DNA of 64,000 bases from Streptomonospora salina. GTDB taxonomy: Bacteria; Actinomycetota; Actinomycetes; Streptosporangiales; Streptosporangiaceae. Below are positions 16,751-24,187 of this stretch, piece by piece. The stretch lies in contig NZ_JACHLY010000001.1 in the NCBI RefSeq assembly GCF_014204715.1, forward strand, positions 4,920,501-4,984,500, written 5' to 3'. Numbering within the stretch: the first letter of the stretch is position 1; each line of letters begins with the position of its first letter. Both the position numbers and the translations under genes were made by a program. The notes beneath the pieces are model-generated. The model ran no database searches. It saw only the letters and a program-made list of their open reading frames with translations, and was not told where the DNA came from.

Positions 16751-17688
16751 CGGACGGGTTCCGTGCGGTCGGTGAGGCGCAGGAACACCTCGTCGAGGGT
16801 GGGGCGGCGCCGCCGGACGTCGGCAGCGTCGATCCCGGCGCGGTCGAGCTCGCGCACGATGCCGGCGAGCCGGAATCCGCCGGGCAGGGCGAGGCTGAGC
16901 CGGTCGGGGCCCGTCGCCGCGGGCTCGGTTCCGGCCAGGGCGTTCAGTACGGTCGCCGCCGGACGCAGCGCGGCGGGGTCGTCGAGGACGACGTCGAGGC
17001 GGTCCCCGATCGCGGCCTTCAGCTCCTCGGGCGTGCCCGCGGCGACGACCCGCCCGTGGTCGATGACGGCGATGTCGTCGGCCAGTTGGTCGGCCTCATC
17101 CAGATACTGCGTGGTGAGCAGCACCGTGGTGCCCTCCGCCGCGAGCTCGCGGACGCTGTCCCAGATCGCGCCGCGGCTGCGCGGGTCCAGGCCGGCGGTG
17201 GGCTCGTCCAGGAAGAGCGCCTCGGGGCGCCGGATGAGGCTGGTGACCAGGTCGAGGCGGCGCCGCATACCGCCGGAGTAGTCGGCGACCCGACGGTCGG
17301 CGGCGTCGACGAGGTCGAAGCGCTCGAGCAGTTCATCGGCGCGCCGGTGCGCCTCGCGCCGGGACAGGTGGTAGAGGCGCCCGAACATGCGCAGGTTGCC
17401 GCGTCCGGTGAGCTTCTCGTCCACGGCGGCGTATTGGCCCGCGAGCCCGATCCTGGCGCGCACCTTGCCGGCCTCGCGGGCGACGTCGTAGCCGGCGATG
17501 CGGGCGTGCCCGGCATCGGGATCGGACAAGGTCGCCAGGATGCGCACCGCTGTCGTCTTCCCCGCGCCGTTGGTCCCCAGCACGCCGCAGACCGTTCCTT
17601 CCGGGACGCTCAGGTTCAGGCCCCGCAGCGCATGGACGTCGCCGAAGGACTTATGCAGCCCCTCGGCGACCACGATCGGATCCGCCAT
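16747..17688 (-). CDS. ABC exporter ATP-binding protein (DrrA-like)
   Basis: The protein has 313 residues. Walker A is GTNGAGKTTAVRIL, signature YSGGMRRRLDL, Walker B ALFLDEPTAGLDPRS, and the H-loop is changed to LLTTQYLDEADQL, a Gln replacement typical of the DrrA subfamily. The C-terminal region DVRRRRPTLDEVFLRLTDRT is the DrrA family tail. It pairs with the overlapping permease gene. Twin 15-bp operator-like repeats lie in the gap to the TetR gene, so expression is likely induced by the exported compound. Confidence 0.94.
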   Translation of the reverse strand: MADPIVVAEGLHKSFGDVHALRGLNLSVPEGTVCGVLGTNGAGKTTAVRILATLSDPDAGHARIAGYDVAREAGKVRARIGLAGQYAAVDEKLTGRGNLRMFGRLYHLSRREAHRRADELLERFDLVDAADRRVADYSGGMRRRLDLVTSLIRRPEALFLDEPTAGLDPRSRGAIWDSVRELAAEGTTVLLTTQYLDEADQLADDIAVIDHGRVVAAGTPEELKAAIGDRLDVVLDDPAALRPAATVLNALAGTEPAATGPDRLSLALPGGFRLAGIVRELDRAGIDAADVRRRRPTLDEVFLRLTDRTEPVR

Positions 17689-17700
17689 GATCCCCCCACT

Positions 17701-17756
17701 GGGTACGTTGTACGCGGTTGTGGCGATGAGGCTAATTCATTGGGTACGATGTACGC
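17701..17756. promoter_or_regulatory. Two direct copies of a TetR-type operator
   Basis: The 15-mer GGGTACGTTGTACGC at 17701 recurs as GGGTACGATGTACGC at 17742, a single mismatch, with 41 bp (about four helical turns) between copies. Each copy holds GTAC-N3-GTAC, an imperfect palindrome. Both lie between the drrA-like gene and the tetR gene. The pattern fits a TetR dimer site bound on the same DNA face. Confidence 0.8.
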
Positions 17757-17772
17757 AATAGAAGGGGGACGG

Positions 17773-18558
17773 GTGACCGACACCGAGTACGTGAGTATCT
17801 GGATGCGGCCGGAGCGCCCGGCCCGCGGGCCCAAACCGGTCTACAGCCGCGCGCAGATCACCGAGGCGGCGGTCCGGATCGCCGACGCCGAGGGGCTGGA
17901 GGCCGCCACCATGCGGCGGATCGCCGACGAGGTCGGCGCGGGCACGATGTCGCTCTACCGGCACGTCCCCGGCCGCGGCGACCTCGTCGAACTCATGGCC
18001 GACCGGGTGCGGGGCGAGATCGACGTCGAGGGAGTGCCCTCCGGCGACTGGCGCGCGGACCTGACCCGCTACGCCTACGGGGTGCGGGCGATGTGGCGGC
18101 GGCACCCGTGGATCGCCACCGTGCACCAGGTCGTCCCCGGCTTCGGCCCCAACCAACTGCGCTTGATCGAACGGGTGATGGGGACCCTCGACCCCCGCGT
18201 CTCCATCGACGAGAACCTCGGCCTCATGGCCGTTCTGAACGGCTACGTCGAGGGCGCCGCCCGCGACGAGGCCGGCTGGGCCGAGGAGGTCCGCCGCAGC
18301 GGGCTCGGCGAGACGGACTGGATGATGCGGAGCGGCCCCTACGTCGACCGGCTGGTGGAGAGCGGCGAGTACCCGGTCTTCAGCAAGATCGTGGCGGATG
18401 CGCGCGGGCCGCACCTGAGCCGCGACGACCGGTTCCAGTACGGTCTGGACCGCGTCCTCGACTGCATCGCCGCGGCCCTCCCGCCACCGGTCGCGCCTCC
18501 GGCGGCGCACCGGGAAGGGCAGGGCGACCGGGAAGGGCGGGAGGACCGCGGCGATTAG
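17773..18558 (+). CDS. TetR-family repressor of the DrrAB-like exporter
   Basis: The protein has 261 residues. The helix-turn-helix is at about 25-70 (YSRAQITEAAVRIADAEG...TMRRIADEVGAGTMSLYRHV), followed by a TetR_C-type ligand domain. I chose GTG at 17773 because GAAGGGGG precedes it. An ATG at 17749 would lie inside the second operator copy and lacks a ribosome-binding site. The gene is divergent from the exporter pair, the usual arrangement for a local drug-responsive repressor. The C-terminal 20 residues are low-complexity, charged and probably disordered. Confidence 0.9.
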   Translation: MTDTEYVSIWMRPERPARGPKPVYSRAQITEAAVRIADAEGLEAATMRRIADEVGAGTMSLYRHVPGRGDLVELMADRVRGEIDVEGVPSGDWRADLTRYAYGVRAMWRRHPWIATVHQVVPGFGPNQLRLIERVMGTLDPRVSIDENLGLMAVLNGYVEGAARDEAGWAEEVRRSGLGETDWMMRSGPYVDRLVESGEYPVFSKIVADARGPHLSRDDRFQYGLDRVLDCIAAALPPPVAPPAAHREGQGDREGREDRGD

Positions 18559-18852
18559 CGGCGGCCGCGGGTCGTGCTCGGTTACGCCGCCGGATGCCGG
18601 GGCACCCGTCCCTTATGGCCCAGGTCACCGGCGGTCCCACGCAGGCGCGCCCCGCGGAGGTGCGGCCGCGCCTGGGCGTCGCGCCCCGACTGCCGGGGAA
18701 GGACGCGCGGTCCGCGGGCGGCGGCGCGCCCCTCGGGTCCCTCGGCCGCCGGCTCGGTGACCACATCGCGTGGATCGCGGTGGGGCGCGAGGCGGCGACG
18801 GGGCCCGGCGCACCGACCGACGCTTCCGGTCTCGACGGGTCGGCCCTCGACG
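18559..18852. other. Spacer with no recognised gene
   Basis: About 290 bp follow the tetR stop. One frame stays open into the DUF1722 remnant but shows only Arg/Pro/Ala-rich sequence without family motifs. It may be decayed coding DNA from the lost N-terminus of that gene, but nothing in the sequence shows this. Confidence 0.5.
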
Positions 18853-19056
18853 GCCGACGCGCTGCAGCACCTGTTCGGGATGGTCGGCGACCGGTTGGAC
18901 GACACGCGCCGCCGCGACGTCCTCGATGCGATCGAGCGCCACCGGCGCGGCGAGGTGCCGCTGTCCGTTCCGCTGGAGACGGTCCGGCAGCACTGCCCAG
19001 CCGAGCCCGGGCTCGGCTGGGCCGCCGAGCAGACCTACTTCGCCCCCGGCCCGCCC
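18853..19056 (+). pseudogene. C-terminal remnant of a DUF1722 (YbgA-like) protein
   Basis: The segment ADALQHLFGMVGDRLDDTRR, DVLDAIERHRRGEVPLSVPL and ETVRQHC...EQTYFAPGP matches the tail of DUF1722 proteins, whose signature is IxxYRxGxVPLIVPLTLLxHxL followed by QxYLxPHP. The rest of the domain is missing and no proper stop follows. The remnant marks a deletion or rearrangement between the DrrAB-like cluster and the TetR/MFS pair. Confidence 0.6.
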
Positions 19057-19257
19057 GCACGACGGCCGCGTGCCGCGCTGCCGGCTGAGGCGACCGCGCT
19101 CCCGCTGCCGTCGGGGCGGACGCGCCGCGACAGGGGGATCACTCGCCACTGCGCGCGCCCGGGGGCGCGGACAGGTTCAGGAGCGTTTCGCCGAGGTGGT
19201 GCAGCCAGCCGGAGATGGTCTCCAGGTCGTCTTCGCTGCCACGGCCACCGCGGCGGG
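19057..19257. other. Debris between two gene remnants, possible reverse-strand tail
   Basis: No intact gene is present. On the minus strand a frame ending in a stop at 19139 reads EDDLETISGWLHHLGETLLN and then LSAPPGARSGE, which looks like a genuine helical protein tail rather than noise, but it has no start within about 110 bp. I cannot assign its family. Confidence 0.35.
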
Positions 19258-19536
19258 ATGCTGCGCGCCCTCACCCTGACCGGCGGGGTCATCACCTCGG
19301 CCGGAGTCGTACTCGCCGCGACGTTCGCCGCCCTGTCGGTGATCCCGCTGCTCTTCCCGGTTCAACTCGCGTTCCTCGTGGCCTTCGGAGTCCTGCTGGA
19401 CACCCTCGTCGTGCGGTCGGTCCTGCTGCCCGCCTTGGCGCTGGACGTCGGAGCCCGCACATGGTGGCCCGCGCGGATCGCCGGGGCCGGTAGCGGCGGC
19501 GTCGACCGGTCGGGCCCGAGCGCGATCGCCTTATGA
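19258..19536 (+). pseudogene. C-terminal fragment of an MMPL/RND-type transporter
   Basis: A 92-codon frame encodes RALTLTGGVITSAGVVLAAT, LAFLVAFGVLLDTLVVRSVL and a tail LPALALDVGARTWWP. This is the last two-helix block of MMPL-family lipid/drug transporters, which normally exceed 700 residues. No other part of an MMPL protein is nearby. The ATG at 19258 is fortuitous. It overlaps the end of the TetR gene by six bases. Confidence 0.75.
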
Positions 19537-20109
19537 GCGGCGGCCGGTCGCCCCGCTCTCCAGCAGGCCCTGTACCAGCCCCGTGACCCACTCCTCGGTG
19601 GGGGTGTCGGGGGCGAACAGGATGCGGTACATCATCGGCGCGACGAGGTGGTCGACGACCGCGTCCGTGTCGGGGGCGGACTCGCCGCGGACGGCGGCGC
19701 GGTCCAGCATGGCGCCGATCTGCTCGCGGGCGTATTCGCAGCATCTCCCGGCGTTGCCGTACCCGGTGTCGCTGGCGAGCACGTCGCGGACGTACGCGCG
19801 GCCCGGCGTCGAGGACATCTCCTCCAGGTACTGCCGGGCCCACGCCTCCAGGTCGGAGGCGAGTGCGCCGGTGTCGGCGGTCGGGGTGTCCGGGCGAAGA
19901 CGCTCCACGGCGACGTCGGCGAAGAGCTCCTGCAGGTCTCCCCAGCGGCGGTAGATCGTCGACGGTGTGACGCCCGCGCGCTGGGCGATCAGCGGCACGC
20001 TCAGTTCGCCCCGCGAGCGTTCGGCCTGGAGTTCGCGCACGGCCCGGTGCACCGATTGCTGCACGCGGGCGCTGCGCCCGCCGGTGCGGCTTCCTTGGAT
20101 CGGACTCAC
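19531..20109 (-). CDS. TetR-family repressor of the adjacent MFS exporter
   Basis: The protein has 192 residues and a GTG start at 20109. The helix-turn-helix lies at about 16-62 (VHRAVRELQAERSRGELSVP, then GVTPSTIYRRWGDL), followed by a TetR_C_11-like domain of helical ligand-binding type. It is divergent from the MFS gene, and two near-identical palindromes lie between them, so autoregulation and control of the exporter are likely. The gene overlaps the MMPL remnant at its 3' end. Confidence 0.9.
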   Translation of the reverse strand: MSPIQGSRTGGRSARVQQSVHRAVRELQAERSRGELSVPLIAQRAGVTPSTIYRRWGDLQELFADVAVERLRPDTPTADTGALASDLEAWARQYLEEMSSTPGRAYVRDVLASDTGYGNAGRCCEYAREQIGAMLDRAAVRGESAPDTDAVVDHLVAPMMYRILFAPDTPTEEWVTGLVQGLLESGATGRRS

Positions 20110-20119
20110 ACGTCCAGTC

Positions 20120-20186
20120 TAACGCACAATCTTTGCGTTAGTCGTGCTGTGCGTGTAGCGTCCCCTAACGCAAATTCTTTGCGTTA
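20120..20186. promoter_or_regulatory. Two TetR operators between the tetR and MFS genes
   Basis: Site 1 (20120-20140) has arms TAACGCACA / TTTGCGTTA with ATC between. Site 2 (20166-20186) has perfect arms TAACGCAAA / TTTGCGTTA with TTC between. They are 46 bp apart centre to centre. Site 1 abuts the tetR start and site 2 lies 15 bp before the MFS start, so each probably covers one promoter. Confidence 0.85.
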
Positions 20187-20201
20187 AAGTTCGGGGGAGT
20201 C

Positions 20202-21410
20202 ATGCCCGCCACCACACCGCCACCCGCGCGCACCCGCCGCGGGGTGCCCTCCGGCGCCGCCACCGCGATCCAGGCCGCCGTCCTCGTCACCTTCCTCGCC
20301 GCTTCCAGCGCGCCCACCCCGATCTACGCGGTCTATCGCGACTCCTGGCAGTTGGCGCCGAGCGCGCTGACCGTCGTGTTCGGCGTCTACGCGCTCGCGC
20401 TCCTCGTGGCGCTGCTGGTCGTGGGACGGATCTCGGACCACACCGGCCGCCGCCCCGCCATCGTCGGCGCCATCGCACTGGAGGCCGCTTCCATGGTGGT
20501 CTTCCTCGCCGCCGACGACCTGGCGCCGCTGATCGCCGCCCGCATCATGCAGGGGTTCGCGACCGGTGCGGCGACCGGAGCACTCGGCGCGGGACTGCTC
20601 GACAGCTCGCCCACCCGCGGCCCGGTGGTCACCAGCGTCGCCCCCTTGGCGGGCATGGGCGCCGGCGCCCTGGGCTCCAGCGTCCTCGTGCAGTACGCGC
20701 CCGCCCCGATGCGCCTGGTCTACGTCGTGCTGCTGGTCCTGCTGGTCGTCCAGGCCACCGCGATCGCGACACTCGGCGAGACCGCCGAGCGCAGGCCCGG
20801 CGCCCTGGCCTCGCTGCGTCCGGCGATCAGCGTCCCCCGCCAGGCTCGCCGCGCGCTGCTCGTCGCCGCGCCGATCGACATCGCCGTATGGGCGCTGGGC
20901 GGCTTCTACCTGTCCCTGGGGCCGGCACTCACCGCCGCCGCCACCGGTTCGGCCGACCCGCTGGTCGGGGGAGCCGCGGTCTGCGCCTTGACCGTCAGCG
21001 GAGCGGCGGCGATCCTGCTGCTGGGCGGCGCGCCCGCGCTGCGCGTCATGCTCGTCGGCGCGCCCGCCCTGGCGGTCGGAGTCGCCACCACGCTGGTCGG
21101 CGTGCACACCGGAGGGACCCCGGTGTACTTCGCCGGCATCGTGCTCGCCGGTATCGGCTTCGGCGCGGGCTTCCAGGGCGCGCTGCGCACCGTGGTCCCC
21201 CTGGCCGCTCCCCACCAGCGGGCGGGCCTGATGTCGGCCTTCTACGTGCTGAGCTACCTGGCCGTGTGCCTGCCCGCCGTCACCGCGGGAATCGCCGCCG
21301 ACACAGCCGCCCTGGGCACCGTCGCCGACGTCTACGGCACGGCGCTCATCGCCCTCGCGGTCCTCGCGGGCGTCGGCACCCTCATGATCAGCCGCGCCCC
21401 CGACAGGTAG
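20202..21410 (+). CDS. MFS transporter, 12-helix drug-efflux type
   Basis: The protein has 402 residues with about 12 membrane helices. The N-terminal half has the MFS loop 2-3 motif as GRISDHTGRRPAIVGA (about 74-89). Helix 1 carries AASSAPTPIYAVYRDSW, characteristic of a large actinobacterial efflux subfamily. ATG at 20202 has CGGGGGAG as ribosome-binding site. Control by the divergent TetR is inferred from the twin operators. The substrate is unknown. Confidence 0.9.
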   Translation: MPATTPPPARTRRGVPSGAATAIQAAVLVTFLAASSAPTPIYAVYRDSWQLAPSALTVVFGVYALALLVALLVVGRISDHTGRRPAIVGAIALEAASMVVFLAADDLAPLIAARIMQGFATGAATGALGAGLLDSSPTRGPVVTSVAPLAGMGAGALGSSVLVQYAPAPMRLVYVVLLVLLVVQATAIATLGETAERRPGALASLRPAISVPRQARRALLVAAPIDIAVWALGGFYLSLGPALTAAATGSADPLVGGAAVCALTVSGAAAILLLGGAPALRVMLVGAPALAVGVATTLVGVHTGGTPVYFAGIVLAGIGFGAGFQGALRTVVPLAAPHQRAGLMSAFYVLSYLAVCLPAVTAGIAADTAALGTVADVYGTALIALAVLAGVGTLMISRAPDR

Positions 21411-21751
21411 GTCGGGCCGTACCCGGTCTCGCCGTCGGTCCAGCCGACGGTTCGGCGCCGCCTGACGGCGCGCTGCCCGCAAGCGCTCCCGGACCCGCCC
21501 GGCGGCGGGCAGGACCGGGAAACGCCAGCCGCGTTCCTGGTCATGGTGGCGCTGAGTACCCGTGTCCGGGAGTCGACACCGCCTGAGCGACTGCAAGACA
21601 TGCTCCGCGTCACCGCCGGCCGTCTGCCCATGCTGGAGCGGCCCGCGCCGCCGAGGCCGCCCGCGCCGGTGTCGGCCCTCCAGCGGCACGAAACACGCTG
21701 GAAAGCGCTCGCTGGTTATCCGGCCGGACACGGATGGTGTCGTATGACCAC
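21411..21751. other. Intergenic region, no gene seen
   Basis: About 340 bp lie between the stops of the convergent MFS and VOC genes. Short open frames such as 21543-21755 show no family motifs or ribosome-binding sites. It may include decayed coding DNA. I see no strong terminator hairpin with a T-run. Confidence 0.5.
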
Positions 21752-22168
21752 CTAGAAACCTCTCGGGACGTCGTCCGCAAAGCGGGCCTTGGCGGATTCG
21801 CCGACCGGTGTGAAGAAATTGATCAGGTTCCCGTCGGGATCCCTGACGAGAAGCGAGCGATTGCCCCAGGGCATGTCCGCGGGTGCATTAACGAATACTT
21901 CGGCGACATTCTGGAGTTCTTTGCAGGTCTCGTCGACGTCGTCGACGAGGAAGTCCAGCGCGACGCTGCGATTCGCGCACGCCTCGGCGGCGTCGTCTCC
22001 GAGCAGCGGCACCGTGGCACTGCTGGCGATGGCTAGCGTGCCGGATGACGTACGAAGCTCGGCGAACATCGGGTGGAGCCGTTCGGCGGTGATTCCAGTG
22101 GCTGCTTCGTAGAACGCGACGAGCGCGTCGACGTCGTCGGTGATGATGCGGGTGGATGCCAACTGCAT
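21752..22168 (-). CDS. VOC-family (glyoxalase-fold) protein
   Basis: The protein has 138 residues with the glyoxalase/bleomycin-resistance fold pattern: TRIITDDVDALVAFYEAATG at the start, VALDFLVDDVDETCKEL at the second module, and LLVRDPDGNLINFFTPV at the end. Whether metal ligands are complete cannot be judged by eye. ATG at 22168 has AGGAGGAG upstream. It is divergent from a WYL-domain regulator, which commonly controls such neighbouring VOC genes. Confidence 0.9.
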   Translation of the reverse strand: MQLASTRIITDDVDALVAFYEAATGITAERLHPMFAELRTSSGTLAIASSATVPLLGDDAAEACANRSVALDFLVDDVDETCKELQNVAEVFVNAPADMPWGNRSLLVRDPDGNLINFFTPVGESAKARFADDVPRGF

Positions 22169-22281
22169 CGCGGACTCCTCCTGTGATGGACGTGAGTGTG
22201 GCCGGTACATCCGGCCGCGGACATGACGCTACGAGCGATACCGGACGAGAACTGACCGGTATGTGAGCGATGATGGGTGTC

Positions 22282-23268
22282 ATGGCCGACACGACCGCGC
22301 GAGCGTTGCAATTGCTCGATCTGCTGCAGTCCGCGCATTTGCGTACCGTCGCCGAACTGGCAGAGCGCCTGGGAGTCGACGAACGGACGATTCGCAGAGA
22401 CGTGGCGCGGCTGTGCGATCTGGGGGTGCCCGTCGAGACGGTGCGCGGGCGCTACGGCGGCTATCGGCTCGCGTCCGGCCAGCGCGTCCTCCCGCTCATG
22501 TTCAGCAGGGAAGAGGTGATCGTGCTCTACCTCGGACTCGCCCGTTCGCAGTCGGCCTCGCACGAGCCGCAGGTCGCCGCCCAGACTGCCCTGGCCAAGG
22601 TCAAGCGAGCGATGCCGATCGCCGATGCGGAGCGGATCGACACCCTGCTGGGGGTGATGACACCTACGTCTCAGCATGGGGGAGCCGCGCCCGAACCCTC
22701 CGTCATGCTGACCCTGGCGGAGGCCGTGGATCACCGACAGGTGCTCGATCTGCGCTACCTCAGCGGCCGGGGAGCACCGTCACGGCGCACGATCCACCCC
22801 TACGCTCTGGTCGCGCACGCAGACCGCTGGTATCTCGTCGCGTTCGACGCGGACAAGCAAGCCGAACGCACCTTCCGGGTAGACCGGATCCGAACAGCCC
22901 GTTCCCTGCCTGGAACCTTCTCTCCACCGCAGCGGTCCGACGCGGAACCTCGCCTCCGTGAGCGCTTCGCCGATGCCGACTACCGGTGGCAGGTCGTGCT
23001 GCGCATTCGCGAGAGCGAGGAGCACATCCGGGCGCATCTACCGCTCAGTGTGGCTCGACTCGAGAGATCGGATGGTGCCGAGGCCCCGGAACACGAAGGC
23101 ACCGCGCCCTGGCACCGGGCCGAGATCCATGCCGAGAGTCTCGATTGGCTGCCGGCCGTTATAGCGGCTCTCGACTGCGAGGTGATGATCGATCGCCCCG
23201 ATGAACTCCGAGACCGGGTGCGGGCCACTGCGACGCGATTGCTGCACACGTCCGGTCGCACCCGATGA
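22282..23268 (+). CDS. WYL-domain transcriptional regulator (YafY-like)
   Basis: The protein has 328 residues from ATG 22282. It comprises an HTH_11 winged helix (about 3-58: ALQLLDLLQSAHLRTVAELA, then DERTIRRDVARL), a WYL domain around 140-205 (LDLRYLSGRG...HPYALVAHADRWYLVAFD) and a WCX-like C-terminus. Such proteins sense small ligands or nucleic acid and usually act on adjacent genes. It is divergent from the VOC gene. An upstream ATG at 22270 is possible but gives only four extra residues. Confidence 0.9.
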   Translation: MADTTARALQLLDLLQSAHLRTVAELAERLGVDERTIRRDVARLCDLGVPVETVRGRYGGYRLASGQRVLPLMFSREEVIVLYLGLARSQSASHEPQVAAQTALAKVKRAMPIADAERIDTLLGVMTPTSQHGGAAPEPSVMLTLAEAVDHRQVLDLRYLSGRGAPSRRTIHPYALVAHADRWYLVAFDADKQAERTFRVDRIRTARSLPGTFSPPQRSDAEPRLRERFADADYRWQVVLRIRESEEHIRAHLPLSVARLERSDGAEAPEHEGTAPWHRAEIHAESLDWLPAVIAALDCEVMIDRPDELRDRVRATATRLLHTSGRTR

Positions 23269-23485
23269 CCCGTTTTGCCGTTCATGCCTGGTCGACCGGC
23301 CGATCGGGGAGGGGTGGCGGGAACGGTCTCGCGGGGGGCACGACGCGTGGCCGTCTGCCGCGTGGCAGCCGAACCTCCACGGCTTCGCGATGTCGCGATG
23401 AGTTCGGTCGCATCCGTCAGTCTGTACGTGTGTCATGCGGTCCGATGACCGCAGCGCAACCCGTAGATACGAGCGGAGAGAAGCT

Positions 23486-24100
23486 TTGTCCGACACCACC
23501 TGCCACATGTCGATCTCGCTCGACGGTTTCGTCGCCGGACCCGAGCAGAGCCGGAACGAGCCGCTGGGCAAGCGCGGCCACGAGCTGCACGGCTGGCATA
23601 TCGGCGACCCGCGCGCGACCGAAGCCGACGCCACGGCCAACGAATGGCTGATGCGCCCGCGCGGCGCCTACGTCATGGGCCGAAACATGTTCGGGCCGAT
23701 CCGAGGTGAGTGGAACGAGACGTGGAACGGATGGTGGGGACCCGAGCCCCCCTACCACGCCCCGGTCTTCGTGCTCACCCACTATGCCCACGAACCGATC
23801 GAGATGGAGGGCGGGACCACCTTCCACTTCGTGACCGAGGGCTTCGGCGCCGCTTACGCGCGGGCGCTCGAAACCGCCGACGGCAGGGGTGTGGACATCG
23901 CCGGCGGCGCTTCGACAGTTCGGCAGGCCCTCAACGCCGACGTGATCGACGAACTCGCCCTCGACATCGCACCCGTCCTACTCGGCAGCGGCGAGCGCAT
24001 GTTCGACGGCGTCGAGACCTTCGGTTTCGAGCCCATCGAGGTGCTCCACTCACCACTGGCCACCCATATCCGCTACCGCAAACGCGACGACGCCGGCTGA
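23486..24100 (+). CDS. Dihydrofolate-reductase-like (RibD C-terminal) protein
   Basis: About 204 residues. MSISLDGFVAGPEQS at the start, LMRPRGAYVMGRNMFGP in the middle and VLLGSGERMFDG near the end are typical of the actinobacterial DHFR-fold 'dihydrofolate reductase family' reductases, which use NADPH on unknown substrates. I favour TTG at 23486 because GGAGAG lies five bases upstream; ATG at 23507 is the alternative. The gene sits alone in the same direction as the WYL regulator but 217 bp away. Confidence 0.85.
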   Translation: MSDTTCHMSISLDGFVAGPEQSRNEPLGKRGHELHGWHIGDPRATEADATANEWLMRPRGAYVMGRNMFGPIRGEWNETWNGWWGPEPPYHAPVFVLTHYAHEPIEMEGGTTFHFVTEGFGAAYARALETADGRGVDIAGGASTVRQALNADVIDELALDIAPVLLGSGERMFDGVETFGFEPIEVLHSPLATHIRYRKRDDAG

Positions 24101-24187
24101 ACAGCAACCGGGCCTTCGCGCGTCTCGATCGGGCGACCCTGTGCGTGCCTTTCGATCGTGGTCCGGTGGCGGACCTCCACGCCCCCC

